From Benzoatithermus flavus (lineage in GTDB: Bacteria > Pseudomonadota > Alphaproteobacteria > Geminicoccales > Geminicoccaceae): a stretch of DNA of 64,000 nt. Location: contig NZ_JBBLZC010000011.1 in NCBI RefSeq assembly GCF_037908215.1, forward strand, positions 99,967 through 163,966, read 5' to 3'. This document shows positions 17,848 to 26,952 of this stretch, piece after piece (position 1 is the first letter of the stretch; every line of letters starts with the position of its first letter). The position numbers and the translations under genes are program-made. A model generated the notes under the pieces. It searched no databases. It was not told the origin of the DNA and saw only the letters and a program-made list of their open reading frames with translations.

Positions 17848-18315
17848 TCAGCGCGGCTTCTCGGCCGTGGTGAAGAGGGCCGCGATCCGCCAGCCCTCTG
17901 GTGTCGCCACGCCCAGCATGCTCACGAGGAAATGCAGCCGGTCGGGTGCGGCCTCGGGGCCGATCGTGAGCACGAGCGGGAGATGCAGGTATGCGGTCCT
18001 GTCGTCGAGCTCGACCGGGACGGCCTTGGCGAGGTCCGGATCGACGCGCCAGACCGGCGCCTGCTGGAACAGGCTCATCCGTTCGACGAGCGCATCCGGC
18101 CCCCACACCGCCATGCCGTCGCTGACCCAGAGGAATTTCGGTGAATCCAGCAGCAAGCTGCGCACCCGCGCGAGATCGCGGGCGTTCTGCGCCGCGAGGA
18201 AGCGGCCGTAGAGGGTCCGCACCTCCTCGCTCGCGCCGGCCCGGGCGGCAGGGACGGGGGTGGTGGCAGCGAGCATCAGGGCGGCGCAGGCGAGCGAGCG
18301 GCATCGTGCCGGCAT
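17848..18315 (-). CDS. Exported NTF2-like (DUF4440/SnoaL-type) protein
   Basis: 155 residues. The ATG at 18315 follows AAGGAG at a good distance and gives a signal peptide (MPARCRSLACAALMLAATTP, cleaved near ARA-GAS). The mature part looks like an NTF2-like cone fold: EEVRTLYGRFLAAQNARDL at the start, KFLWVSDGMAVWGPDALVE in the middle, and WRIAALFTTAEKP as the last strand. The nearest formal family is the DUF4440/SnoaL-like superfamily of periplasmic proteins of unknown role. Same strand as msrPQ but separated from it by a palindrome. Confidence 0.65.
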   Translation of the reverse strand: MPARCRSLACAALMLAATTPVPAARAGASEEVRTLYGRFLAAQNARDLARVRSLLLDSPKFLWVSDGMAVWGPDALVERMSLFQQAPVWRVDPDLAKAVPVELDDRTAYLHLPLVLTIGPEAAPDRLHFLVSMLGVATPEGWRIAALFTTAEKPR

Positions 18316-18336
18316 GGCGGAAGCTCCTTGCGGTGG

Positions 18337-18362
18337 CGGGGGCGGCACGCGTGCCGCCCCCG
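18337..18362. terminator. 26-bp perfect palindrome downstream of msrQ
   Basis: The 13-base arm CGGGGGCGGCACG (18337-18349) is followed immediately by its exact complement (18350-18362). In RNA it folds into a very stable GC hairpin with a minimal loop. It lies between the msrQ stop (18409) and the ribosome binding site of the NTF2-like gene, so it probably terminates or attenuates msrPQ transcripts. There is no U-tract. Confidence 0.55.
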
Positions 18363-18408
18363 TGGGGAAGGATGCTCGGACGGCGGAGCCGCCGCCAATG
18401 CCGGCGCA

Positions 18409-19068
18409 CTATCGGGACGATAGCGCCGGGCGGGCCGTTCCCGCGATCGGACGGCGCAGGCTCGCGACCAGGCGGTAGCCGAGGAGCAGCGCCACGATGG
18501 CGGCGTAGACCAGGGGCTCGGGCGGCCAGGACTTGACCGAGAGGACGAAATGGACCGCGGCCGCGGCCGCCGCGAGATAGACCCAGCGATGCAGCCGGAC
18601 CCAGGCGGAGCCGAGCCGGCGGATCATCCGGTTGCTCGAGGTCGCGGCGAGCGGCACCAGGATCAAAAAGGCGGCCATGCCGATGGTGATGAACGGCCGC
18701 TTGACGATGTCGGCCCAGACCGCGGCGAGATCGAGTCCCTGGTCGAGGACGACGTAGACCAGAAGATGCAGCGCCGCATAGAAGAAGGCGAGCAGGCCGA
18801 TCGCGCGCCGGTAGCGGAGGAGATTGATGCCGGCGAGCCGGCGTAGGGGCGTGATCGCGAGCCCCGCCACGAGGAAGCGCAGCGCCCACAGGCCGAGCGC
18901 GCGCTCCAGCACCTTCATGGGATCGGCGCCGAGCTGGTCGGCAAGGCCGAGCCAGAAGGTCCAGGCGGCGGGCATCGCCCCGATCCAGTAGAGAAGGCCG
19001 GGCCGGATCAGCCGCGACCGGGCGCTGCCGGAGCGGCGGCGGGCGGCAGGAGGCGAGGCCGCGGCCAT
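18409..19068 (-). CDS. msrQ: MsrQ, heme-binding membrane subunit of the periplasmic Met-sulfoxide reductase
   Basis: 219-residue membrane protein of the ferric-reductase-like family. It has six hydrophobic segments and histidines in expected places: YAALHLLVYVVLDQG, LGSAWVRLHRWVYLAAAAAA, VHFVLSVK. MsrQ passes electrons from the quinone pool or flavin to MsrP for repair of oxidised methionines in envelope proteins. Its ATG at 19068 shares one base with the msrP stop (TGATG), indicating coupled translation. Gene order msrP-msrQ is standard. Confidence 0.93.
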   Translation of the reverse strand: MAAASPPAARRRSGSARSRLIRPGLLYWIGAMPAAWTFWLGLADQLGADPMKVLERALGLWALRFLVAGLAITPLRRLAGINLLRYRRAIGLLAFFYAALHLLVYVVLDQGLDLAAVWADIVKRPFITIGMAAFLILVPLAATSSNRMIRRLGSAWVRLHRWVYLAAAAAAVHFVLSVKSWPPEPLVYAAIVALLLGYRLVASLRRPIAGTARPALSSR

Positions 19069-20009
19069 CAGAAATACTGCCGCAGATTCATGCCGGCGTA
19101 GAGATGCGCCACCTGCTCGCCGTAGCCGTTGAACATCAAGGTCGGCCGACGCTTCGCGAACAGGCCGCCCTCGCCGATCCGCCGCTCGGTCTTCTGGCTC
19201 CAGCGCGGATGATCGACCTCGGGGTTGACGTTGGAATAGAAGCCGTACTCGTGCGGGTTCTGCAAATTCCACGAGGTCGGCGGCTGCTCCTCGACCAGGC
19301 TGATGCGCACGATCGACTTGATCCCCTTGAAGCCGTACTTCCAGGGCACGACGAGCCGGATCGGTGCCCCGTTCTGGTTCGGAAGCGTCTCGCCGTAGAG
19401 CCCGACGGCGAGGATGGTGAGCGGATGCATGGCCTCGTCGAGACGCAAGCCCTCGACATAGGGCCAGGCCAGGACCGGGAAGAACGAGCGCTGTGCCGGC
19501 ATCTCCTCGGGCCGGTGCAGGGTCTGGAAGGCGACGTACTTGGCACTGCCCAAAGGCTCGACGCGCTTGAGGAGATCGGCCAGGGGAAAGCCGACCCACG
19601 GGATCACCATCGACCAGCCTTCCACACAGCGCATGCGGTAGATGCGCTCCTCGAGCGTTTCGGGCTTCAGAATGTCCTCGAGCGCCAAGGTCCGGGGCTT
19701 CGCGACGAGGCCGTCGAGCGTCACGCTCCAGGGGCTGGTCGTGAGCGTGTGCGCGTTGGCGGCGGGATCGTCCTTGCCGGTGCCGAACTCGTAATAGTTG
19801 TTGTAGCTGGTGACGTCCTCGAGCGGGGTGAGCTTCTCGTCGGTCGAGTAGGGGCTCTTTCTCGCCGCGAGCGGTGCGGCACGCAGCGGGTGCGCGCTGC
19901 CGATAAGGCCCGCCGCGGTGGCGGCGGCGACGAACTCCCGGCGGCGGAGCCAGACCGAACGCGGCGTGATCTCCGAGGGGCGGATGTCGCTGGCTGCTTT
20001 GATCAACAT
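19068..20009 (-). CDS. msrP: MsrP, periplasmic methionine-sulfoxide reductase (molybdopterin)
   Basis: 313 residues of the sulfite-oxidase-like family. The start at 20009 gives a Tat leader with LRRREFVAAATAAGLIG (about residues 21-37). The core shows NNYYEFGTGKDDPA, the Mo-liganding cysteine in YRMRCVEGWSMVIPW (C128), and the C-terminal PHEYGFYSNVNPEVDHPRW typical of MsrP/YedY. Together with MsrQ it reduces protein methionine sulfoxide in the periplasm after oxidative or chlorine stress. No HprSR-type regulator is adjacent. Confidence 0.95.
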   Translation of the reverse strand: MLIKAASDIRPSEITPRSVWLRRREFVAAATAAGLIGSAHPLRAAPLAARKSPYSTDEKLTPLEDVTSYNNYYEFGTGKDDPAANAHTLTTSPWSVTLDGLVAKPRTLALEDILKPETLEERIYRMRCVEGWSMVIPWVGFPLADLLKRVEPLGSAKYVAFQTLHRPEEMPAQRSFFPVLAWPYVEGLRLDEAMHPLTILAVGLYGETLPNQNGAPIRLVVPWKYGFKGIKSIVRISLVEEQPPTSWNLQNPHEYGFYSNVNPEVDHPRWSQKTERRIGEGGLFAKRRPTLMFNGYGEQVAHLYAGMNLRQYF

Positions 20010-20087
20010 GGCTCGCGTCCTTCGGCCGTCGATCGCTCGATTAAAGAACTGTGACCGCACGCGCCGCTCACAACCCCGCTGTCGCGC

Positions 20088-21305
20088 TCACGAAGCCTTG
20101 ATGGACGAAGGCTCGAGCCGCCCGGCGAGCCAGGCGGCGAGCAGCAGCGCCGCAGCGATGCCGGCGACGCAGGCCGGCCAGCCGAGCCGGTCGTAGACTT
20201 GGCCCAGGAGCGCCGTGCCGACCAGCCCGCCGCCGAAATAGCAGGCGAGATAGAGCCCGCCCGCGGCACCGCGGTCGGTGGCGGCGGCACGGCCGACGAA
20301 GCCGGTCGCGGTCGCCTGCGCGAAGAAGGTGCCGATCCCGACGAGTGCCAGGCCCGTGAGCACCGGCGGCAGGTGCGCCGTCAGAAGGAGCGGGAGGCCG
20401 GCGGTGGCGAGCGCGAAGGCGCCGAGAAGCGTGGGACGGGTACCCCAGCGCTGCACGGCGCTGCCGGCGAGAGGTGTCGTCAGGATCGAGGGCAGAAAGA
20501 CGAGATAGACGAAGCCCAAGGCCATCGGCCCGACCGAGAGCGGGGCTCGCACCAGCACGAAGTTGACGAAGGTGAAGGTGCCGATGAAGGCGAACAGGAC
20601 GAGAAAGCCGATGGCGAAGGCGGCGCACAGCTGCCGGTTCCGCAGATGCAGCGCCCAGACGGCGAGAGGCGAGCCGACGCCGGGCCCGGCCGGGGGCATG
20701 GGCGCGGTCTGCTTCAGGCTGACATGGACCAGGATGGCACCGGCGAGGTTGAGGGCGGCGAAGATCTGGAAGTTGGCAGCGAGACCCAGATGGTCGGCGA
20801 GCCCCGCCGAGAGCAGCCGGCCGAACAGGTTGCTCGCGACGTTGCCGGTGACGTAGGCCGCGAGCGCTCCTGCACTGTCCGCGGCGCTGCACTGCTCGGC
20901 GAAGTGGGCGAGGGTGAGCGTGAAGGCCGCCGACATGAAGACGCCTTGCGCAACCCGCAGGCTCGCGAAGGTAGGAAGGTCGGGTGCCGTGGCGAGGAAC
21001 GCCGTCGGGATCGAGAGCAGGGCGAGGCTCGCGACGATGCCGCGGCGGCGGCGGATGCGCCGGCTGAAGAAGGCGACGCCGAGGCCCGCGAGCGCCATGC
21101 CGAAGGTCGTGGCGTTCACGGCGAAGCCCATGGCGGCGGGGCTCACGGCATAGGCACGGGCGAGCGAGGGCAGGATCGCCTGGGTCGCGAACAGGTCGAC
21201 CACGGTGAGAAAGGCGATGAGCCCGATCACGACCGAGCGGAAGGCGCCGGGAGCGCGCCCGTGCGCCGTCGTGGCGGGGGCGAGCGCGGGATGGCGGGCG
21301 ATCAT
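20088..21305 (-). CDS. MFS transporter
   Basis: 405 residues with about 12 membrane helices and MFS signatures: VVDLFATQAILPSLARAYAV in helix 1, GVAFFSRRIRRRRGIVASLA as the helix 2-3 basic loop, and LRVAQGVFMSAAFTLTLAHF in helix 4. The pattern resembles the YnfM/Bcr-like or arabinose-efflux branch of drug or sugar exporters. Start ATG at 21305 follows GGAGAGG. It is divergent from the DoxX-like gene and converges on nothing; the substrate is not predictable. Confidence 0.88.
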   Translation of the reverse strand: MIARHPALAPATTAHGRAPGAFRSVVIGLIAFLTVVDLFATQAILPSLARAYAVSPAAMGFAVNATTFGMALAGLGVAFFSRRIRRRRGIVASLALLSIPTAFLATAPDLPTFASLRVAQGVFMSAAFTLTLAHFAEQCSAADSAGALAAYVTGNVASNLFGRLLSAGLADHLGLAANFQIFAALNLAGAILVHVSLKQTAPMPPAGPGVGSPLAVWALHLRNRQLCAAFAIGFLVLFAFIGTFTFVNFVLVRAPLSVGPMALGFVYLVFLPSILTTPLAGSAVQRWGTRPTLLGAFALATAGLPLLLTAHLPPVLTGLALVGIGTFFAQATATGFVGRAAATDRGAAGGLYLACYFGGGLVGTALLGQVYDRLGWPACVAGIAAALLLAAWLAGRLEPSSIKAS

Positions 21306-21489
21306 GCGGGTCCTCTCCCTTTGTCGGCCTGCATCGGGGCCGAGGATCGCCGGTGGGCGGCTGAAGCGGAAATATCGGGCGGGTCTGGTTCCGATAGCGG
21401 GCGCGCATCGTAACGCTAGCGGTGCGGCATTTCCGGTTCGCGGCCCGCCGGCGCAGGCTCGGTTCCGCAACCGAACCCGGAGGAACCCG

Positions 21490-21999
21490 ATGGTATCCGC
21501 GATCGACGCCATCCGGCTGCGCGCCGCCGAGAGTCCCGCCACGACCTTGCGGGGGCTCGCCGGCCTGCTCTTACCCTGGGCGCTCGCCGCCTACATCGCC
21601 TACATCCTGCTCTGGTATCTGCCGTTCAAGTTCTACCCCGACAGCTACCTGTTCCAGGTGCTCGAGGACTGGGTCGGCCTGTCCTGGTTCGAGCCCTACT
21701 TCCGCTACTTCACGGGCTGCGTGGAAGGCGTCACCTGCCTTCTTCTGTTCGTCCCCGGCCTCCAGGTCGCGGGTGCCGCCGTCGCCTTCGCCACCATGGG
21801 GACGGCGATCTTCCTCCATCTCGCGAGCCCCCTGGGGGTCGATCCCTACCACGACGGCGGCGTGCTGTTCCGCGAGGCCTGCACGAACCTCGTCTTCGCG
21901 GCTGCGATCCTCGTCATCCGCCGCCACGAGATCCTGCCGCTCCTGCAGCGGCTCGCGACCGACCCGCGCTTCGCCGCCTTCCTGCGCGCGAATACTTGA
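21490..21999 (+). CDS. DoxX-like four-helix membrane protein
   Basis: 169-residue membrane protein with four hydrophobic segments (LAGLLLPWALAAYIAYILLW, FTGCVEGVTCLLLFVPGLQV, AGAAVAFATMGTAIFLHLAS, and ACTNLVFAAAILVI). WYLPFKFYPDSYLFQVLEDW and the overall layout resemble DoxX/MauE-type proteins, but no catalytic residue is known. It has a good ribosome binding site (GGAGG) before ATG 21490 and ends 11 bp before the dehydrogenase gene, so it is probably the first gene of the 21.5-26.9 kb operon. Confidence 0.6.
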   Translation: MVSAIDAIRLRAAESPATTLRGLAGLLLPWALAAYIAYILLWYLPFKFYPDSYLFQVLEDWVGLSWFEPYFRYFTGCVEGVTCLLLFVPGLQVAGAAVAFATMGTAIFLHLASPLGVDPYHDGGVLFREACTNLVFAAAILVIRRHEILPLLQRLATDPRFAAFLRANT

Positions 22000-22010
22000 G
22001 GACCCGACCC

Positions 22011-22814
22011 ATGCCCGACACCACCAACCGCCCGCTCGCCGGCCGGGTCGCGATCGTCACCGGCTCCACGAGCGGCATCGGCCTCGGCATCGCCCGTGCC
22101 CTCGCCTCCGCCGGCAGCGCCATCGTGCTCAACGGCTTCGGCGATGCCGGCGCGATCGCGCAGCTGCAGGACGAATTCCGGCGGCGCCATGCCGTCGCCG
22201 TGCACCACCACAGCGCCGACATGAGCGACCCCCGGCAGGTGACGGCCATGATCGAGGAGACGCATGCCCGCCTGGGCTCGGCCGACATCCTCGTCAGCAA
22301 TGCCGGCATCCAGCACGTGGCGGCGATCGAGGACTTTCCGCCCGGAAAATGGGACGCGATCCTCGCGATCAACCTCTCGGCCGCGTTCCACGCCATGCGC
22401 GCCGCGATCCCGCTGATGCGGGCGCGCGGCTGGGGGCGGATCGTCAACGTCGCCTCGGCGCACGGGCTCGTCGCCTCGCCGTTCAAGAGCGCTTACGTCG
22501 CCGCCAAGCACGGCCTCGTCGGCCTCACCAAGGCGGCGGCGCTCGAGCTCGCCGAGGCCGGGATTACCTGCAACGCCATCTGCCCCGGCTATGTCTGGAC
22601 GCCCTTGGTCGAGAAGCAGATCGACGACCAGGCGCGCGCGCACGGGATCGCGCGCGAGCAGGTGATCCGTGACGTGCTGCTCGTGAACCAGCCGACGAAG
22701 CGCTTCGCCACCGTCGAGGAGATGGGAGCGCTCACCGTTTTCCTATGCTCGGAGGCCGCCGCCTCGATCACCGGGACGGCGCTGCCCGTGGACGGCGGCT
22801 GGACCGCGCACTGA
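22011..22814 (+). CDS. bdhA: 3-hydroxybutyrate dehydrogenase-type SDR
   Basis: 267-residue classical short-chain dehydrogenase. TGSTSGIGLGIARALA (from residue 17) is the NAD-binding glycine motif, VSNAGIQHVAAIEDFP the NAG motif, and S149-Y162-K166 the catalytic set (NVASAHGLVASPFKSAY then VAAKHG). The AHGLVAS segment, CPGYVWTPLVEKQI and the C-terminal QPTKRF ... ITGTALPVDGGWTA match D-3-hydroxybutyrate dehydrogenases, which interconvert 3-hydroxybutyrate and acetoacetate in PHB or ketone-body use. The ATG at 22011 follows TTGAGGACC. It sits between a DoxX-like gene and a cyclase gene, an unusual setting. Confidence 0.9.
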   Translation: MPDTTNRPLAGRVAIVTGSTSGIGLGIARALASAGSAIVLNGFGDAGAIAQLQDEFRRRHAVAVHHHSADMSDPRQVTAMIEETHARLGSADILVSNAGIQHVAAIEDFPPGKWDAILAINLSAAFHAMRAAIPLMRARGWGRIVNVASAHGLVASPFKSAYVAAKHGLVGLTKAAALELAEAGITCNAICPGYVWTPLVEKQIDDQARAHGIAREQVIRDVLLVNQPTKRFATVEEMGALTVFLCSEAAASITGTALPVDGGWTAH

Positions 22815-22846
22815 GCCGGAAAACCCCCGAGGAGGACGAGGCCGCC

Positions 22847-24289
22847 ATGACGCTGATCGTCACCGAACGTGATCACGGCGGACGTTCGGGCTTCGATGTG
22901 GTTCCAATGGCGCTCCGGCGTTTCGTCCTCGGCCCCGCCGGCGCCATGACGCCGCCGCCGCGCATCCGCGCCGCGATCGCGGCGGCCGAGGCGGAAGCCG
23001 AGGTCCTGGTGGGCTGGACCCAGATCGGCGCCATTCTGGGCTTCGGCCTGCTCTACGCCGTCTCGCCCAAGGCCTTCCCGCCGGACGTCCCGTTCGAGCC
23101 GGTACCCTGGGCGCTCGGGGCTTACACCCTGTTCACCCTGCTCCGGCTCGGCCTCGCCTATCGGCGCAGGCTGAGCCGGCGCTTCCTCGCCGCCTCGATC
23201 GTCATCGACACGACCGTGCTCATGGTGACGATCTGGAGCTTTCATCTCCAGTACGGCGCTCCGCCCGGCCTCTACGTCAAGGCCCCCACGCTCATGTACG
23301 TCTTCATCCTGATCGCGCTCAGGGCGCTGCGCTTCGAGGCGCGCTGGGTGCTGCTCGCCGGCGGGACCGCGATCCTCGGCTGGTTCGTGCTCGTGGCCTA
23401 TGCCGTCCTCGTGCATCCGGGCGGGCTGCAGGTGACGCGCAACTATGTCGAGTACATGACCTCCTACCGCATCCTGATCGGCGCCGAGATCGACAAGCTG
23501 GTCTCGATCGGGATGGTGGCGGTGGTGCTCGCCGTCGTCGTCACCCGCGCCCGCTCGATGCTGGTCGCGGCCACGACCGAACGGCTCGCCGGGGAGGAGC
23601 TCTCGCGCTTCTTCGCACCCGAGGTCGCGGCCACGATCAAGCGAGCGGAGATGGCGATAGCGCCGGGCGACGGCGAGCTGCGCGAGGCCGCGATCCTGTT
23701 CCTGGATCTGCGCGGCTTCACGCAGCTCGCGACGACGCTGCCGCCGCAGGCGGTGATGCGGCTGCTCGGCGAGTACCAGGAGCGGTTCGTGCCGCTGATC
23801 CGCGCATGTGGCGGCAGCATCGACAAGTTCCTGGGCGACGGCATTCTCGCGAGCTTCGGCGCCACGCGGAGCAGCGATACTTACGCTGCCGACGCCTTGC
23901 GCGCGGTCGAGGCGATGCTGGCCGCGGCCGAGGCCTGGGCGCTGGAGCGCGAGGCGAAGGGGCAGCCGAGCCTGCGGATCGGGATCGGCGTCGCCGCCGG
24001 CACGGTGATGTTCGGCGCGGTCGGCAACCGCGAGCGGCTCGAATACACGGTGATCGGCGATCCCGTGAACCTCGCGGCCAAGCTGGAGGCTCACACCAAG
24101 ACCTTGGGCGTCTCCGCGCTGGCCTCGGCCGAGACGCTCGTGGCGGCCGGGCGGCAAGGCTACCGGCCGGCGACCCCCTTGCGGCTCGTCGAGGATGTTG
24201 CGGTCGGCGGCGCCGGCCGGGCGATCGACGTCGTGGTTCTGGCAGCGCCCGCCGCTCATCGGAACGTATCCACCCCGACAGGAAAGTGA
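22847..24289 (+). CDS. Membrane class III adenylate cyclase
   Basis: 480 residues: an N-terminal cytoplasmic stretch, six membrane segments (about residues 58-235), then a class III catalytic domain. Metal aspartates are D287 (AAILFLDLRGFTQLAT) and D331 (GGSIDKFLGDGILASFGA); K327 is the adenine-selecting lysine and the later EYTVIGDPVNLAAKLE carries the Thr and the transition-state Asn/Arg-Lys region. ATP cyclisation to cAMP is therefore expected. The ATG at 22847 follows GAGGAGGACGAGG and lies 32 bp after bdhA. What the membrane domain senses is unknown. One of three cyclases in the window. Confidence 0.92.
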   Translation: MTLIVTERDHGGRSGFDVVPMALRRFVLGPAGAMTPPPRIRAAIAAAEAEAEVLVGWTQIGAILGFGLLYAVSPKAFPPDVPFEPVPWALGAYTLFTLLRLGLAYRRRLSRRFLAASIVIDTTVLMVTIWSFHLQYGAPPGLYVKAPTLMYVFILIALRALRFEARWVLLAGGTAILGWFVLVAYAVLVHPGGLQVTRNYVEYMTSYRILIGAEIDKLVSIGMVAVVLAVVVTRARSMLVAATTERLAGEELSRFFAPEVAATIKRAEMAIAPGDGELREAAILFLDLRGFTQLATTLPPQAVMRLLGEYQERFVPLIRACGGSIDKFLGDGILASFGATRSSDTYAADALRAVEAMLAAAEAWALEREAKGQPSLRIGIGVAAGTVMFGAVGNRERLEYTVIGDPVNLAAKLEAHTKTLGVSALASAETLVAAGRQGYRPATPLRLVEDVAVGGAGRAIDVVVLAAPAAHRNVSTPTGK

Positions 24290-24298
24290 GGCAATCCC

Positions 24299-25726
24299 AT
24301 GTGCTGGTCGCTCGAAGGGACCATCGTGACGGCCGGGCCGCCTTCCGGCCTCGGTGCTACGTGCGGCGGCCGCCCCATGCTCGTGGACCGGTTCGGCGGC
24401 GAGCATTCGGGCAGCGGGCAGGCGGCCGTGGCCGCTTACGAGGAGGCGGTGCTCGGCATCCTCGCCCACCGCCCGTGCGTCGGCCCGGCGCTGGACCGGG
24501 CCCTGGCGCTCGACCCCGGCCTCGTCGCCGGGCACGCGCTCAAGGGCCTCGCCGCCGTCGTGCTGGCGCGAGCGGAACTCCTGGACCCGGCCGGAGCCGC
24601 GCTCGCGGCGGCACGAACGGCGCTCGCGGCGCGGGACGGTGGGACCGCGGGCGAGCGGGCGCTGGTGGCGGCGCTCGCCGATGCACTCGCAGGGCGGCTC
24701 CGCGCCGCGGCCGACCGGCTGGCCCGGCATCTCGACCGCCACCCGCACGATCTCCTCGCCCTCAAGCTCGGCTACGCCTTCCGCTTCATGCTGGGCGATG
24801 CCGCCGGCATGCTCGCCGCCACCTCGGCCGTGCTGCCCGCCTGGACGCCGGCGGCAGCGGGCTACGGCTTCCTCCTCGGCTGCCACGCCTTTGCGCTCGA
24901 GGAGTGCGGCGAGCTGCGGGCGGCGGAGGCGGTGGGCCGCGAAGCCGTTCATTACGAGCCCGGCGACGCCTGGGGTCTTCACGCCGTCGCCCACGTCCAC
25001 GAGATGGCGGGCCGGACCGGGGACGGCATCGCCTGGCTCGAGGCGTCGCGGCCGGTCTGGCGGCGCTGCAACAACTTCGCCTTCCACATGGCCTGGCATC
25101 TCGCCCTGTTCCATCTCGAGCGGGGCGACCATGCGCGCGTGCTCGAGCTCTACGATCGCGAGGTGCGCCCGCAGCCGAGCGACGACTTCCGTGACGTCGC
25201 CAACGCCGTCTCGCTCTTGTGGCGGCTCGGGCAGGAGGGGGTGGCGGTGGGCGCCCGCTGGCAGGAGCTGCGCGCCATCGCCGAGCGGCGGCGGCACGAG
25301 ACCACGCTCGTCTTCGCCTCGCTCCATTACCTGATGGCGCTCGTGGCCGCGGGCGATCAGGCGGCGGCGCGCGAGCTCGGCACCGCCATCGGTGCACGCG
25401 CGCTCACGGGTATGGGCGATCAGGCGGGTGTCGCGGCCGGGATCGGCCTCGACCTTGCGGACGCGATCGCGGGCCCCGCGCACCGCAGCGGCGCGCGGGC
25501 GGCGCTTCACCGCCTCGTCGCCGCGACCCCGCAGCTCGGCGGCAGCCATGCCCAGCGCGACCTCTTCGTCCGCACGCTCGCTCTTCTCGCCGCCGAGGCG
25601 GGCGACCGGGCGGCGGTCGCACGGATCATGGCCTGGCGCGGGCGGCTCAAGCGGGAGGACCGGTTCGCGGCCCTCGTCCGCGCGCACCTCGCCGCGGCCC
25701 TTGCCCGCCGGGGGCGCGCCGCATGA
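24299..25726 (+). CDS. Tetratricopeptide protein of the TTC38 family
   Basis: 475-residue helical-repeat protein. Diagnostic TTC38-like segments are LALDPGLVAGHALKGLAAV, HPHDLLALKLGYAFRFMLGD, GDAWGLHAVAHVHEMAGRTG, and CNNFAFHMAWHLALFHLERG. These proteins are widespread in alphaproteobacteria and share homology with human TTC38, but their biochemical role is unknown. The conserved His pairs (HAVAHVHEM, FHMAWHLALFH) may form a site. Its start lies 9 bp after the cyclase stop and its end overlaps the OpgC-type gene by 4 bp (ATGA), so it is co-translated with them. Confidence 0.85.
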   Translation: MCWSLEGTIVTAGPPSGLGATCGGRPMLVDRFGGEHSGSGQAAVAAYEEAVLGILAHRPCVGPALDRALALDPGLVAGHALKGLAAVVLARAELLDPAGAALAAARTALAARDGGTAGERALVAALADALAGRLRAAADRLARHLDRHPHDLLALKLGYAFRFMLGDAAGMLAATSAVLPAWTPAAAGYGFLLGCHAFALEECGELRAAEAVGREAVHYEPGDAWGLHAVAHVHEMAGRTGDGIAWLEASRPVWRRCNNFAFHMAWHLALFHLERGDHARVLELYDREVRPQPSDDFRDVANAVSLLWRLGQEGVAVGARWQELRAIAERRRHETTLVFASLHYLMALVAAGDQAAARELGTAIGARALTGMGDQAGVAAGIGLDLADAIAGPAHRSGARAALHRLVAATPQLGGSHAQRDLFVRTLALLAAEAGDRAAVARIMAWRGRLKREDRFAALVRAHLAAALARRGRAA

Positions 25727-26952
25727 ACGGGAGCGAGGCGCGCGACCCGCGGCTCGACTTCTTCCGCGGGCTCGCCATGTTCGTCATCCTCGTGGCGCAC
25801 GTCCCGCTGAATCCCTGGATCCGGTGGATTCCGGCGCGCTTCGGCCCGAGCGACGCCACCGAGATGTTCGTCTTCTGCTCGGGCTTCGCTTCTGCCCTCG
25901 CCTTCGGCGGCACCTTCGCGCGCCACGGCTTCGGGCTCGGGGTCCTGCGCGTCCTGCACCGCTGCTGGCAGATCTACTGGTCGCATCTCGGCGCCTTCCT
26001 CGCCGTCGCGGCGATCGGCGTCGCCGGGACGCAGCTTGCCGGCGACGCCGACTACGTGCGTGCGCTCTGGCTGCACCCGTTCTTCGCCGAGCCCGCGCGA
26101 GGGGTGCTCCATCTCGTGACGCTCACCTACGTGCCGAACTATTTCGACGTCCTGCCCATGTACCTGGTGGTGCTCGCCCAAGTACCGCTGGTCGTGGCGT
26201 GCGCGCGCCTCCATCCGGTCCTGGTGGCGCCGGTCTGCGGCGGGCTCTACCTCGCGCAGTGGCACGGCCTCCTCGACCTGCCGGCGGAATGGTGGTCGGA
26301 CCGGCCCTGGTTCTTCAACCCCTTCGCCTGGCAGCTCCTGTTCTTCACGGGCTTCGCCTTCGGCGCGGGCTGGCTGCCGGCACCACCGCGGCGGCGCTGG
26401 CTCTTGCGGCTCACGCTCGCCTTCGTCCTCGTCATGGTGCCCCTGAGCTGGCAGCCGCTCTGGTCGGCAGTCGGCTGGCTCGGGCAAGCGCACCACGTCC
26501 TCGCCTCCTGGGGCGACAAGACCCGTTTCGGAATGCTGCGCTATCTCCACTTCCTGGCCCTGGCCTATCTGGCACTCCGCCTCGTCGAGCTGCGGCCCGA
26601 AGCGCTCACCGGCCGTGCCGCCGCCCCGGTCATAGCCGTGGGCCAGCAGGCCCTGCCGGTGTTCTTATGGAGCATGGTCTGCGCGCAAATGCTCGGCATG
26701 GTCCTCGACCGGCTCGGTCGCGCGCCTCTGACCGTCCTCGTCGTGAACGGGCTGGGTCTCTCGAGCCTCGTCGCCGTGGCCCGGCTCGCCCGGCTGATGA
26801 AAGCGCAGCTCTGGCGCCGGCGCGCGCCGCGTGCCAGGGAAGCGGCGGCGCCGTGGACGGTGGTGGCGGTGCCGGCGGCAGCGCTCGAGGGAGGGGAGCG
26901 TGACGAGGGTGGCGGACGGCATCTGATCGGAATCCATCAATCGCTCGCATGA
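25723..26952 (+). CDS. OpgC-domain integral membrane protein (acyltransferase-3-like)
   Basis: 409 residues with about ten membrane helices. The opening RDPRLDFFRGLAMFVILVAH with HVPLNP, then FCSGFASALAFG, matches OpgC, the succinyl transferase for periplasmic glucans and a relative of acyltransferase 3 proteins. TYVPNYFDVLPMYLVVL and FNPFAWQLLFFTGFAFGAGW are also OpgC-typical. It probably moves an acyl group onto an exported glycan or glycerol-like head group. Its final codons contain the operator-like sequence of the mocF promoter, so gene and promoter overlap. Confidence 0.85.
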   Translation: MNGSEARDPRLDFFRGLAMFVILVAHVPLNPWIRWIPARFGPSDATEMFVFCSGFASALAFGGTFARHGFGLGVLRVLHRCWQIYWSHLGAFLAVAAIGVAGTQLAGDADYVRALWLHPFFAEPARGVLHLVTLTYVPNYFDVLPMYLVVLAQVPLVVACARLHPVLVAPVCGGLYLAQWHGLLDLPAEWWSDRPWFFNPFAWQLLFFTGFAFGAGWLPAPPRRRWLLRLTLAFVLVMVPLSWQPLWSAVGWLGQAHHVLASWGDKTRFGMLRYLHFLALAYLALRLVELRPEALTGRAAAPVIAVGQQALPVFLWSMVCAQMLGMVLDRLGRAPLTVLVVNGLGLSSLVAVARLARLMKAQLWRRRAPRAREAAAPWTVVAVPAAALEGGERDEGGGRHLIGIHQSLA

